A stretch of DNA of 64,000 bases, from contig OY986973.1 of the NCBI GenBank assembly GCA_963920575.1, forward strand, positions 13,347,397-13,411,396, given 5' to 3'. The position numbers and the translations under genes were made by a program. Positions 42,932-54,953 of this stretch are shown piece by piece. The notes beneath the pieces were generated by a model, which was given only the letters and a program-made list of their open reading frames with translations, was not told the origin of the DNA and made no database searches. Each line of letters begins with the position of its first letter. Position 1 is the stretch's first letter. Origin of the DNA: Narthecium ossifragum. Lineage: Eukaryota; Streptophyta; Magnoliopsida; Dioscoreales; Nartheciaceae.

Positions 42932-44448
42932 TGTCATGAGTGCATGAAAATGCACTCTGAATAGGCTTATAACTAGTTTAATTACTGGATGTTTCATCCT
43001 TAATTAGTCTTTTCAGTACTATTTTTATACTTATATGTTGCTTCACAAAGTTATTTGAAATATGCATGAAAGTGGACCTAAAGAAGCAAAGATATGTCAT
43101 ATTCAACATCAAATCTATACCTTCTCAGAACGAACCAGATACTCTTCTGTACATGGTTGGAAAGCTTTTGAAGTCTAGTTTCTGGAGAATTTTACGGTTC
43201 GTGATTTGGAGTTTCTTAAAGGAAGATATGCCATTGTTAGTACGAAAGGTGCGGGAGCAAGCAGCTATGGAAGATGAAGATTGATCTGATTCAAAGAAGA
43301 TCGACCTCTTTTTGTGCTTAGATGCTGACAGAGAGTTGACAGAGAACCAATTACAAAAAGATCGATCTGATCCCTAAAAGATCGATCGGAGCCTTAAAAA
43401 ATCTGGAAGTGGTCCAGTCTACGGTGAAAGAAGATCGATCCTTTCCCAAAGAAGATCGATGTTAGTCGGGGTGAACCAGGTTACGAAAATTGAGTAAAGA
43501 AAGAAGATTGATCTCTATACTAAAGAAGATCGATCTCTTGTCGGACGACCGGAAAATGAACGGACCAGATTTAATCCAAAGGCTGAAGTAAAGTTAGGGT
43601 TTCTTACTCATATTTAAGGAAGTCATCCAAGACATACAAGGGGAAGTCGGCCAGCACTATTAGAGGAGTTTTGAAAGCCGGAAAGAGGGGAGAAGACCGC
43701 ACGAAGATCTAGGGTTTTTCTTTCTTATCTTTCTTATGAATATCTTTTTTGTTTTTATGATGAACATGAGTGGCTAATCCCTTTGCTAAGGAACCGATGT
43801 AGCCCTAACTGAATCATTTTATGTTATTGGATCATGATTATTTAATCAGTTTATTTTCCTTGTTTCATTCATTATTATAACTTAGATCTTAAATACCTTT
43901 ATCTGGCCAATAGAAGTATTATAGATTGTTTTATGTGAGATTGGGTGAGGGTTCATTCCCTAATCTTGCATGATCTATGAATGAATGTGTTTATGTTAAG
44001 GCCGGGTTCAAGCTAAGACAACTCTTGGTTCATAATTGTTTTTCAGAGCTTAATGGATTCTTGATTAACACTTAGTTATGGGTTCATTAGCTAGGATTAA
44101 TTGAGGGTACTTGGTAAAGACTGTGATCGAACGGATCATCATACCGGAAGAACAAGCCCTTGGAATTAAATTGAGATTTTGTTAATTCAATGCATAGAAT
44201 GAGGATGTTATGGTGAAATCGAAACCTTAGTATTCATCCATCATATTTCCATCGTTTTCTTATTTCGTTATTAAATCTTCTATTCTCAATACTTCATATT
44301 TCTTCATTTACCTTCCTTATTTTCTTTCTTCTATGTTATGTAGCGTTTTACTCTAATAATCTCTACAAATCTCTATGGGTACGATACTCGTCTTGCTGCT
44401 ATACTAATCACACCGATTCGTATACTCGTGAGATATAAAATTTATTCA
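42932..44448 (+). repeat. Athila 3' LTR
   Basis: Begins TGTCATGAGTGCATG after the PPT and ends ...aaatttattca, lacking the last two to three bases seen in other copies. Palindrome pairs lie at 43360/43380, 43433/43454 and 43506/43528. Immediately after it a 28-bp piece of its own end (gtgggtacgatactcgtc) is repeated at 44453-44480, suggesting a repair junction rather than a clean integration end. Confidence 0.9.
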
Positions 44449-44744
44449 TTTCTGTGGGTACGATACTCGTCTTGCTGCATCGACTGCCGTATCGACCATG
44501 AGGCTTTGTCAAGAAAATGGCTTCGCGGGGTTGATGCCTTGATCAACCGCGAACAAACATTTCATTTGGCCAAGTTTGGTGCATCCATCGTGCAACCTCG
44601 CGGTCGATCTATGCATCGACTGTCGGTACTAAAATATTTCAAATATGAAATTTAAGGCTTCCAATTAGAGGGCAAATTAAAATTAAACATATATTTTATC
44701 ATTTAATGTATATTGGTTTCATTAAAACAAGGGTAGGATCAACA
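44449..44744 (-). repeat. SIRE-like copia 3' LTR remnant
   Basis: Reverse-strand remnant left of a SIRE/Maximus-type polypurine tract (44745-44760, minus strand aaaaaggcggagat). Its start on the minus strand is TGTTGATCC. Only about 260-300 bp of the LTR remain before the Athila junction. It contains GGTCGATC-type palindromes. Confidence 0.65.
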
Positions 44745-44760
44745 ATCTCCGCCTTTTTGA
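44745..44760 (-). other. SIRE-like polypurine tract
   Basis: The minus strand reads tcaaaaaggcggagat directly before TGTTG. This closely resembles the aaaaagggggagattgttg boundary typical of SIRE/Maximus copia elements, with one purine changed to C. Confidence 0.75.
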
Positions 44761-45645
44761 TGATGACAATCCTTTTAAATGTGATGATAAAATATTTTGG
44801 CTCCCCTTAATCTATGCATCCATTTCTATCAAGGAATGTGTTCTAAAGTGAATTCTCAGTATACACACAAGTCATATATCCCTAAAATGTTATGAAAAGT
44901 TCCATTTAAGATATGATGATAAGATAACTTGGATTTTAGCATGTTCACTTCTTTAAAACAAGAACATTTAAGCTTTCATGAAGTGATTCATAAGAAAAGT
45001 GTGATCAAGATTATAACTTAGTAACATCCATCATCTTTGCATTAAAAGATATCAAATAAGACAATCCAACCACATCGCAAAAAAAACTTTCATTCCAACA
45101 TCAATAACAAAGACTCTATCACAAGGATTTCATTCAAACCCAAAGTTTTGATTCCAAAAATAAAGTTTTCCAAATTGTACAAAGTACAAGAGTCAAAATA
45201 AGAAAATTTTGGGAATTTTCTTTTATCATTCATCACAACGTTTTCTCCCCCTTTGGCATCATCAAAAAGAAATAAGGAATGAGCTTTAGGATCAATCAAG
45301 TGGAGTAGTGGCAGGAGTAGGTGGGAATTTTTCATTGATATAGGTGAAGATGTCTTCAAGTTGCTTGGACACTTTCTCTTGATTCTTCTTGAACTCAGTT
45401 TTGGTTTCATCAAACTGTTGGGCTTGACTTACTTCCATCCTTCCTAGTCTCGCTTCTAGCTCCTCAAGTCGTTGTGTTGTGGTGCGACGAGCGTGGCTAT
45501 GGGAGGATTCACCTTGATGTCCTTGAAGTCTAGGCTCTCCTTGCTCTTCCCCTGAGTTTTTCTCATCATTCTCTGCTTGATTTGCTTCTTCCTCATCACT
45601 ACTTCATGGTTATGAACAATAAATCCTAAGGCTTGCTTGGTTTTA

Positions 45646-46499
45646 TAATACGAGGTCGAACTGAGCCATTCCAAGAAGGGATCAACGCCCTTGCTTGGGC
45701 GGGACCACGCCAAGGAGCTGGCTGCAACTAGGTCGCTTTGGAGTAGGTTGAGTCAAGCCGGCCTTAGGGAGCCTTATCCCTAACTGGTTTGCTTACTTAG
45801 TTGATTTCCTAGTTAGTAGTTATCTTGATTGAGTTAGTTTCCTAGTTTGAGTTCAGTTTATGCTTTGTTTTATTAATTCTTATTATGAGTCCTAAATATT
45901 AGGAAGTTTGAGTTATGATTGAGTCTTAGTAGGAAAGTATTATTACTTGCTGATTAAAGCAAGGTAGTTCTCTAGTTATAGTAGAACTTTGTCAAGGCCT
46001 CTATAAAAAGACCTCTATAGTTTGTATTAGGTTATGGACGAATTATGATCAATTAACTAGAGTTATTAGTAGAATAATCCTAGGAGTAGCTGTAACCCTA
46101 ATTCCACCAACTCCACCTTCTCTCCTATCGCCGGCCTCATCTCTCCACCCGCCGGTCACCGCCGTAAGCTGCTGCCGCCCACACCTTTGCCGTCCAACTC
46201 CAAGTCCCCGGCGTCCCCTTGGCTGTCGTGCTTCCCTCCGCCACGGCTTCATCCGCTGCTACGTTCTCCAAGACTTAGATCCCCCAAGAGTAGCTTGCCA
46301 ACCATAGAGGAAGCTGCGAGGTAATCCTCTTCCTCATCCGTCTCTCTCCTCCGATTTGAGCCTTCCTCCTCGATTACCTAAGGTGCTTATCCTACAACCC
46401 TAAAGGTATCTCTCGACCTAGCCATAGCTTTGGCTAAGGATGAGCCGAGACCAGGCAAGAGACCCAGTATGAATGACCTAGAGAAGGTGCATCATATCA
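45646..46499 (+). mobile_element. Diverged family C-like solo LTR
   Basis: Interrupts the envelope-like ORF. It starts taatacgaggtcg (eroded TGATACGAGTCG) and ends catatca; the flanks tttta (45641-45645) and ttttc (46500-46504) suggest a target duplication with one change. It shares the ordered blocks cctagttgat, ttattacttgctgat, a TATA box (46002-46008) and tttgtattaggtta with other family C LTRs but is shorter (854 bp). An older subfamily is likely. Confidence 0.75.
46002..46008 (+). promoter_or_regulatory. TATA box of diverged family C-like LTR
   Basis: TATAAAA in gcctctataaaaagacctc, aligned with the promoter core of the other copies. Confidence 0.65.
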
Positions 46500-47400
46500 T
46501 TTTCAACATCCTCTTATAAGTGGATTTATTGAAGGGTTGAGCAAGAGGTCTTCTATCATCAATGGGAAGGTGGAGGGTAAGGGCTTGGAAGATTTTGGTT
46601 ATGATTCCTCCAAAGGGTAGGCATTGCCTTGTCGTAAGGTTAAGCATCTCTTTGATGATGATATAGCCTAAATTTTGACGCTTCTCCCTAACCATGCAAG
46701 AAAGGATATAGGCATGAATCGGCTTGAAGTGATCATGGTGGCCAACCTTGGGAAATAAAATTGTTCCTAAGAAGTGGGCAAGCTCCCGATAATTTTGATT
46801 TATGTCATTTAATTCTATGGGAATTTTTTCAACTCGACTAGGTCTAAGTATGGCCCTTTTCCCTTACGTATCCCTATCAAATTTTTGGAGATCCTCATAT
46901 GAAGTAAAATAAGTGCGCTCTCCTTGATTTGGTGCATTGAGTATCTCATTCAACCATTCAATTGTGATTTTGATTTCATTGTCATAAACATAACTACTAA
47001 TGGCCGCATTTCCTTCATCATCAATGTCCTCAATAATATTGCAATAAAAATAGCGGACCATATCAGGATACATGAATTTTGGCAATTCTAGGAAATCCTT
47101 CCATCCCATTTTTGTAAAAAATCTTTGAACAGCAAATTACTTTCCTACATGCATCTTAAGGGTTCTACCTAAAACCACTAATTTGTCCTTAAAATTGGGC
47201 CTAGAGTTGTACCTATCTTTGTTTAAGAAGAAGTATTCATCATAGGAAGGAATGGATGAGGACCCTCGAAGTGAGCCTTTAACCTTCTTCGTCCAGCTCA
47301 TTTTTGTAGCTTTTTTCTTCCTCTTTTCAGCTTGAGTCGCTGCCTAGGGTGGAGGAGATCCGACATTCTTGGTGCGATGCATGATGGTGAAGCTAGGTTA

Positions 47401-47941
47401 GGGTTTTGAGGGTGAGGTGCGAAGGACGAAGGAGAGGAGTAGGGCACGGTCGAACCAGAGGAGCTAGGGAACGGTCGAACGGGAGATAGATAGATGTTTG
47501 ACCGGGCGAAGGGTTTATAAAGGGGAGACGTGAAAATGACTAAAAACTCCTCACTTAAGTTCTCACATGATTCGTGGTGGTCGACCCTCAGACGTTGGCG
47601 GTCGACCATCGCGCACAATATATGTATAATGAAAATCTCACGATCGATCTTCAGAAGTTGGCAGTTGACCGTCATGCGCGATATGTGAAAATGAAAGTCT
47701 ATTCACGGTCGACCTTCAGGAAGTCTGGATCGACACCGTTAGTTCCAGAAAATGAATTTTGAAATTCAATTAAAAAATTATTTTTAAATCAAAACATCAC
47801 AACTTTCTATACATGTGTAACTAAATATTATGAGCTAAAAATAACTCATCAATCATGAAAATCACTCAATTAACGAAAATTTGGCACTCAAGTAGGATAT
47901 GGTATGACAAGTAGATAAAGAGGTGGCCATACATTTTTCTT
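47401..47941. other. SIRE element spacer between RNase H and the extra ORF
   Basis: No gene. AT-rich in part, with a cluster of GGTCGACC-type palindromes at about 47578-47730 (cggtcgacc variants about 50-60 bp apart). Confidence 0.55.
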
Positions 47942-48115
47942 TTAGCTTTTCATTTTGGACATCCCAAGCTCCCTTAGTAGATATGGAAACCTGTCTTCAC
48001 TCAAGGGTTTGGTTAGAATATCCGCAATTTGATGCTCGGTGCTAACAAATTCAAATCCAATATCTCCTTTTTATGTGTGATCACGAAAGAAATGGTGTCG
48101 AATTTCTATGTGCTT
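47942..48115 (-). pseudogene. pol: SIRE RNase H C-terminal end
   Basis: Minus-strand continuation of the copia RNase H interrupted by LTR K. It reads HIEIRHHFFRDH, an internal stop, then FEFVSTEHQIADILTKPLSE, a conserved copia pol end, with a stop at 47942-47944. It joins in phase with RTKH at 51586-51600 once the solo LTR and one tgctt copy are removed. Confidence 0.88.
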
Positions 48116-48410
48116 TGTGAGGACCCGTTCCTCCAACCTGGTTCGACCGCGTTAGGTTAAGGCTCTGGTTTCGTTGGTTTGGCTCGGTTGGCCTTGGTCT
48201 GTGATCGGTTGATCACATCGTTGGTTTTGGACCCCAAGGGCAATTCGGAAAATCGCACCTTGGCGGTCGGTTTCACACCCGCGTAGTTCACACACGGCCT
48301 TGCATTGATGCATGTGGTTGATTAGATCTTTATAGGTGTTCCCGATTAGAAGATCGGAACTCGATCGGGAAAGATCGAGACAGATGGCAGAGATTAAATC
48401 TTAGCTTTAT

Positions 48411-48417
48411 TATAAAA
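48411..48417 (+). promoter_or_regulatory. TATA box of LTR K
   Basis: TATAAAA in ctttattataaaacccttt, followed by a pyrimidine-rich leader. Confidence 0.65.
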
Positions 48418-49406
48418 CCCTTTCATTTTCTCTCTCTGCCTTTCGCTCTTCCCCATGCGGCAGCTTTCCCCTTCTCCTCCCTCGCTCCCGATCTAGCTGG
48501 CCTCTCTTCTTTCCGGAGTTTCTTCGCCACCATCGCCGGCCGCCGCTCCTCCCCGAGCTCCCCCTCACCTCTCTTGGGTTCCCCAGCTTCCTCTATCATC
48601 AGATCCGACCCTTCTCTTCTTCCTTACCTCTCTCCTGAGTTCGGTGGAATCCACCGTCGCCAATCGATGAGATCCGCCGGCGTTCCCTTGGAGTTTCTTC
48701 ACCGCCGCCGAGCTTCAGCACCCGGGATAGCGTCAGGGACGAAGACTAAGCCCTGATCTCCTCTTCGCCAAACTTTCCAGGTAGGGATTTCTACCCTAAT
48801 CCTTGATTAGGTCATCTAGGGTTTGCTTGTGGCATGCTTAGAATTGGATTTGTATGTGTTTGTGTTAGATCTGTGGCTGGTTAGATTATCGTAGCTTTGG
48901 ATTTGATTTGAGAGGGTCTCAACTAGATTTTTATGGATTTCTACCCTCTGCCATGTTTTCCTTGAGCTCAGATATCACATGATCTAGGTTTCATCACACC
49001 TTCATATGCTTTGATCAAGCTTTGATCAAAGCTCTTCCCGGATTTTGGTTTTCAGCCCCTGTTCTTAGCATCCAGCCAGCTTCTGCTCGAAGCTGGTGCT
49101 ATTCCGTGAGGAATCTCATGAAACCTTCAGCGTGAAGGTTGTAGATCTTCGGATCTGCTTTCTATTTCCGCTGATTTCATAAGTTTTGGATTTTCCTATG
49201 ATTTATGATGAACTTTTCCCTGATCTAGACGAAACTGAATCTTTGATAAAGTTTGGGTTTTTGGCTGAATTTTGGGTTTGATCTTGATTTCTTTGCTTTG
49301 TTATTTAAACGATAGAGTAATAAGAATGCTAGATAACATGTATGTTAATTTCAGTAGGATTTTGATAGATTTGTGCATGCTTAGTTCTATGTCATGCTTA
49401 TGGAGG

Positions 49407-49606
49407 NNNNNNNNNNNNNNNNNNNNNNNNNNNNNNNNNNNNNNNNNNNNNNNNNNNNNNNNNNNNNNNNNNNNNNNNNNNNNNNNNNNNNNNNNNNNNN
49501 NNNNNNNNNNNNNNNNNNNNNNNNNNNNNNNNNNNNNNNNNNNNNNNNNNNNNNNNNNNNNNNNNNNNNNNNNNNNNNNNNNNNNNNNNNNNNNNNNNNN
49601 NNNNNN
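49407..49606. other. Assembly gap (200 N)
   Basis: Exactly 200 unknown bases, a usual placeholder size, within LTR K. The true length of K is therefore uncertain. Confidence 0.99.
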
Positions 49607-51585
49607 TTTTTTTTTGATTAAATTTCTGTATTTTAAAAATGTTGTAGAATTATCTTAATCGTGATAAGTAGCATGATGAATGTAATAGTTTTTAATGGTG
49701 ATTTCTCCATCGTATAATTAGCTTTTCACTAGCTTGATCGCCGACGCCGAACGCCCGCCATCGACCCTTTCCCCACGCCGAGCTCCTCAACCCGGCCGTC
49801 TTCACCGATCGCGGCCCAGCCCCCGATCTCCGTCATTCTCTCGCCAAGCAGGTCGCCGCCGCCATCAAGGGGCGAGTGTGTTGGCGGCGGGATGAAAGAG
49901 GTTAGGCTTGGATTTGTAACCCTAAGCCTTTCCTTACATGGGTCGTTGATCTTTATGATTCAACGTCTCAGATATGAGCCAATACAAAACCCAGAGCTAT
50001 TTTTTTTAGCATTATTTCGAGTAAAGATCCAGGGTTAAGACACTATTGGGTTTTGTAATTTTCGAATAAAAAGATCTACGCCTCTAGATAAATGGATATT
50101 GTAAATCTTCACTTTCGAACAATTGCTCAGACATTAACCAACTTATAAATCACAAAAAAATTATAATATCCGTGTCGTAGGCACGAGTATTTACTATTAT
50201 ATATATATATGTAGGCCCTATGTGTGGTCTAGCCCTACGTGAGGCTTGTGGTTGAACCAAGAGAGTCATGCCCCTTAGGATGTTTAGATAATTTAATGGG
50301 CCGAGGGTGTGCCATAGTTAGTGTGTATTGTAACTATTGTGTGTTGGTTGGCCGGGGTTGTATCCCCGTTGTACCATATTACGATTGACGGCTATGGACA
50401 CCGTTGTAATACCCAATTTTGATATGTTGGGTGTTTGTTACATTTGATTTGCTAGATAGATCCTTATTGCTTTGGACCATTGCTATGTTTCCCCTCTAGT
50501 AAGCTTGAGGCTATGCCTAGCCCTGTATGATGTATGACATATTGTTGCATGCCCTTATCTATCAAATGTGCGTGTGAGCATTGCATGCATTTGTTTGCAT
50601 TAGAAGCATTGAGGCTAGGTGGTATGCAATGGGTTTGATCGCCGATCCGGGGTTCTTGGGTAGCCCGGATCTAGCCCTAGGACCGGGGTTTGGGTAGTCA
50701 AGGATTAGGACGTGATTGTCATCAATAATTATGTTTGATACCATTTGAGGTTATTGTTTTAGTCGATTATATACAGTATATCATTGTATTTGAGGTGTAG
50801 AGGTCGTGTCGGGTCTCCAAGGCCCAAGTGCTAAGAATGGATGTCGATGTCCCTGACTTATGTGTCCCCACGAGAGATGGTTAGACTTGGCAGGGTGGTA
50901 CCTGGACAGGAGCCCGCAGTCTTTGTTTCCTCTCGTTTGTACTTGAGTGAGGGTGGGACCTGGACAAGAGCCCATGGGAATCGACGGGGTTATGGAGCCC
51001 CTTGGCATATCTTAGACTTAGGCGGAGAACGACACAGTTGCAATTTCCCTTCCTTTCTGTGCCACGTAGAGTAGAACCCTACTAGGCATTGTTGCTCATC
51101 GTACCTGAGTTATATCGGCGATGCAAGTCGATGCAGTTCCTTCTTTCAGGTGTTCTTTTAGAAGATGGCGCAACATGTCGAGGTGATCGAGGACGTGGAT
51201 CTTCGAGAAGTTTTACACAGTTTTGTTATTGTTTATATTATGATGTATAAATCGAGGTATAACATGATGTATTCGAGGATATAATTGTATGATTATTAAT
51301 TCAGTTGTATTTGATAAATGTTGTAATATTCTTTAATGTAGACATTTGAGAAATGTAATAATTAGTTATTTACAATGGTGCCATTGTTCAAGTTGAAATT
51401 GTAAAATGAACAGGTTTCTTGTGCTGTAATTATAAATGAGACTCTGCCAATTTTATTATGAACTGGAGGATCAGATTGTTCAAATTAGATGTGAAAATCA
51501 TTATATAAATGTGCCAGAGATGATTGAATAGGTTTGGGTCCCTCAGGTCCCGGCTGGGATGGGTTTTCTCGGTCGAGGTGTGACA

Positions 51586-54443
51586 TGCTTTGTTCTAGAA
51601 TGTAGGATGGGATTCTTGTATAGGCTTATGGCACTAGTCTTGTCATATCTAATGGGCATTTTGCCAGCATGTATATTGTAATCTACCAATTGCATTTTCA
51701 TCCAAAGTAATTGTGCACAACAACTACCCGCCGTGATATATTGCGTTTCGACGGTGGATAAAGCAACTGAATTTTTCTTCTTGGAGAACCAAGAAACAAG
51801 TGCATGACCAAAAAAGTGACATGTACCACTTGTGCTTTTTCTATCAAGCATACATCCGACAAAATCCACATCGTAGTTGCCAATTAGATCAAAAGATGAT
51901 ATTCTACGATACCACAAACCATAGTTTTGGGTTCCTATTATATATCTAAAGATGCTCATGACCGCAACTAAATGAGATTTCTTAGGACAATATTGATATC
52001 TAGCATAAAGGTAAACACTAAACATGATGTCCGGTCTACTAGCGGTCAAATAGAGTAAAGAACCAATCATCCCTCTATAAAGTGTTTGATCAATGAGTTT
52101 CCCATCTTCATCCTTGTCTAATTTGAGTGGTGTACATATGGAGGTTCTATAAATTTTGGATTGGACAAAATCATACTTTTTGAGTAGGTCTCTAGTGTAT
52201 TTGGTTTGACTAATAAGAATGCACTTTTAGCATCCATTTGATATAATTTCAAATCTTTGTAAGATGCAAAAGCTTGGAGTAGTCCTATTGCCTCAACTCT
52301 ACCTGCTGGTGCAAAAGCCTCATCAAAATCAATTCCTTCTTGTTGATTGAAGCCTTTTGCAACCAGTCCAGCTTTATTCCTTATAATTACCCTCGATTCA
52401 TCTATTTTATTTCGAAACTCCCATTTAGTGCCAATGACGGGATGATCACTAGGTCAAGGTACCAAGTTCCAAACTTTATTTCTTTCAAATTGATTTCACT
52501 CTTCTTGCATTGCTAAGATCCAATGATCATCCTCTAGTGCTCCCTCAATCATTTTGGGCTCAATTTGAGATAGGAAGGCTAGATTGGCACATGCATTTAA
52601 TGAAGATCTAGTTTGGATTCCTTTTAATGGTTCATCAATGATCAATTCCTTTGGGTATGAGGATGCATATTTCCAATCTTTTGGCAAATCACGAAGTTGA
52701 TCACTAGGAATAATTTCAAGGGATTCCTCAAATCTATCATTCAATTCTTCAATATCATCTTGGATCTCATCTACTACTTCTTTTGATTTTTCATTAGGAA
52801 TTTCATCATCTTCATCATCAATTTTTCTAGGACTTATAATCATTTCATCAAATGTAACATGCATTGATTCTTCAACCACCAAGGTTCTTTTATTGAAGAT
52901 TCTATAACTTTTGCTTCTCTCTGAGTATCCACGAAAAACTCCTTTAGCGCATCTAGCATCAAATTTTCCAAGATTATCCTTGCCATTGTTCAAAACAAAG
53001 CACTTGCAACCAGATACTCTAAAGTAACTAATATTTAAAATTCTTCTTTTTCAAAGTTCATAGGGCGTTTTGTTCAAAATAGGCCTCAAAGTTACACTAT
53101 TGATCACATGGCAAGAGGTATTAATCGCTTCAGCCCAAAAATACTTAGGAAGATTATTTTCACACAATAGAGTTCTAGCCATGTCTTGTAGGGTCTTATT
53201 TTTCCTTTCAACAACACAATTTTATTGAGGGGTTCTAGTTGATGAAAAATTATGAGAAATCCTGTTGTCATTGCAAAACTTTTATAGAATTGAATTCTTG
53301 AATTCTCCTCCATGGTCACTTCTAATGCAAGTAATGAGAATACCTTTCTCATTTTGGACTCTCCTAAAAAAGTTTGTGAATTCCTCAAAGACTTCATTTT
53401 TGTGTGTAAGGAAAATCACACATGTGTATCTAGTGTAGTCATCTAGTAAAACAAAACCATATGAGCTACCACCTAAGCTAGTTGGTTTGGTAGGTCCAAA
53501 AAGATCCATATGAATGAGTTCTAGTGCTCGTGTTGTGGAAACTATATCTTTAGGGTTCAAAAAGGATTTTACTTGTTTTTCTCTTTGACATGCATTACAA
53601 ATCTTATCTTTCTCGAATTTGATCTTGGGAAGTCCAAGAACAAGATTTTTTCGAGAGAGTTTGGAAATTAAATTCATATGAGCATGTCCAAGCCTTCTAT
53701 GCCATAACTAGGAATTATCATTTAAAGCACTAAGGCAAACATCATCATGGCAAACAAGATCATCAAGGTAAAATATATAAACATTACCATCACGATGACC
53801 AACTAGCATGATTTTATCACTAGTAGCATTTTGAATTTTCAAAAATAACTTTGTTACTTCTATCATATAATTGACTAATACTTAGCAAGTCATGTTTCAA
53901 GCCTTGTACTAATAAAATATTTTCAATTTTGATGGAGGAAGTTTTACCAATATTACCAATTCTGATAATTTTTTCTTTGCCATTATGCCCAAAGGTCACA
54001 ACTCCTCCATCGTTGGCTTGAAACGTGTAGAACATGCATCTCTCACCGGTCGTGTGTCTTGAGCATCCGTTATCAAGGTACCACTGTTTGTCTTTTGAAT
54101 TGGTCTTGATCTTGGATCTTAAGCACTCCTACAAATCAAACTCAAGTCTTGATTTTTGGTACCTAAATCTTTTTTGATCCTTTAGCATTAGTTCTAGAAA
54201 TATAAGTAGATGTAGCATGCTTAGGAAGCCAAAAGGTTTTAGCACTAGCATGTCTCATGAGATAGCAACTAGGTGCAATGTGACCTACCTTGCAACAATA
54301 ATGACAAGTGGGTGCTTCTGCTACCTTAGGAGGATGAGAAACAGCTTTAACAAAGTTAGTTTTCTTTTGGTTGTTCATCTTCCTAAGGTTATAGCCAATT
54401 CCTTCCTTGTTTAAGGAGCTCCTTTGGCTATCAAGGATCTCAT
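51586..54443 (-). pseudogene. pol: SIRE/Maximus-like copia gag-pol remnant
   Basis: Reading leftward on the minus strand: gag zinc knuckle CHYCCKVGHIAPSC (about 54295-54330); the protease-integrase link with GLKHDLLSISQL (about 53900); the integrase zinc domain (CNACQREKQ); core aspartates in HMDLFGP and RSDHGGEF (53680-53290); a VVERKN piece with the third Glu in another frame; the integrase C-terminus (52993-52500); the RT start up to MDAKSAFL; then directly ISQTKYTRDLL near 52217, and RNase H (IGSLLYLTASRPDIMFSV, then KSTSGTCHFFGHALVSW). The RT palm with its YVDD motif is missing. Stops and frameshifts are many. The 5' end is cut at 54443 by a family C fragment. Confidence 0.9.
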
Positions 54444-54789
54444 TGATACGAATCGATCCGACTCGACCAACTGGACCCGAACCCAGAAGAGGAACCAAAC
54501 TGGTTCAGCCTCATTTCTAGTTTGACTTGGACTTCCCTAGTTCAACTAGAGTATTTGATTAGTATTTATCATTAGTCTTTTATATTTAATTGAGTCCTAG
54601 TTGATATTTGAGTTAGTAAGTTGAGTTGAGTCTAAAAGCCTTATTACTTGCTAATTAAGCAAGGGGGTTTTTTAGTTGGATTAGAACTCTGTCAAGGCCT
54701 CCATAAAAGGGACCTCATTAGTTTTGTATTAGGGGGGAATGAAGAAGAGAATTATTATGAATTAAAAATAGTTGATAGAATATCATAGA
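54444..54789 (+). repeat. Family C LTR fragment (5' part)
   Basis: Starts TGATACGAATCGATCCGAC and follows the family LTR for 346 bp, including ccataaaagg in place of the TATA box, to gaatatcataga. It is cut there by a Tekay LTR start. It replaces the 5' part of the SIRE element. Confidence 0.88.
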
Positions 54790-54953
54790 TGTGAGGACCC
54801 GTCCCTCTATTCCTGTGGCTCATCGTGGATCGCAAGGGCAATTTGGTAAATTGCGCCTTATCGGCTAGTTTCACACCCGCGGGTGCACACACTGACCATG
54901 TTTGTGTTAATGTTTGGCTAGAATGCTAAGTGGGACCCGAGATCGAAAGATCC
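54790..54953 (+). repeat. Tekay LTR start fragment
   Basis: 164 bp from TGTGAGGACCCGTCCC to gagatcgaaagatcc, matching the start of LTR J. It breaks off abruptly against LTR sequence in the opposite orientation. Confidence 0.85.

Larger units (their letters stand above)
23724..44448 (+). mobile_element. Forward Athila element carrying three nested insertions
   Basis: Athila-lineage Ty3/gypsy element: 5' LTR (truncated), tRNA-Asp PBS, gag, protease, RT, RNase H, integrase, long 3' noncoding region, PPT and 3' LTR. Insertions at 25894-27158, 27461-33625 and 36464-41050 inflate it from about 8.7 kb to 20.7 kb. The two LTRs are clearly diverged by eye, more than those of the nested element at 36464, as expected from the nesting order. 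No env-like ORF is present after the integrase. Confidence 0.93.
45090..47400 (-). pseudogene. Envelope-like / plant transposon ORF of the SIRE element, split
   Basis: After pol on the minus strand lies an extra ORF in pieces. It starts near 47390. The central part (47109-46864) contains MGWKDFLELPKFMYPDMVRY followed by FYCNI and ITIEWLNEILNAP. The next piece (46695-46500) has CMVREKRQNLGYIIIKEMLNL and CLPFGGIITKIF, familiar from envelope-like ORFs of SIRE-type elements and from the family annotated as putative plant transposon protein. A family C-like LTR interrupts it, and 45645-45090 holds its charged C-terminal part. Stops and frameshifts are frequent. Despite the traditional name, no signal peptide or fusion function can be claimed. 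Confidence 0.7.
48116..51585 (+). mobile_element. Long Tekay-related solo LTR K with assembly gap
   Basis: 3470 bp from TGTGAGGACCCGTTCC to GAGGTGTGACA, with perfect target duplication tgctt (48111-48115 and 51586-51590). It shares ordered blocks with the other Tekay-like LTRs: caatt(c/t)gg near the start, GTAGGGATTTCTACC at 48781, the 1160-bp-distant GGGG/CCCC hairpin at 50986, and the pre-terminal segment. TATA is at 48411. Between the TATA box and the GTAGG motif lies a C-rich leader (48425-48780) resembling a plant 5' UTR. It includes 200 N. No pol homology is seen. Confidence 0.9.

Noticed and set aside
48425..48780. C-rich stretch resembling the first exon of a host gene
   Set aside because: It lies between the TATA box and the GTAGG motif of TSD-flanked LTR K, so it is LTR leader. 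No conserved plant protein is encoded.
49272..49658. 128-codon frame across the N run
   Set aside because: It exists only because unknown bases were translated as X.
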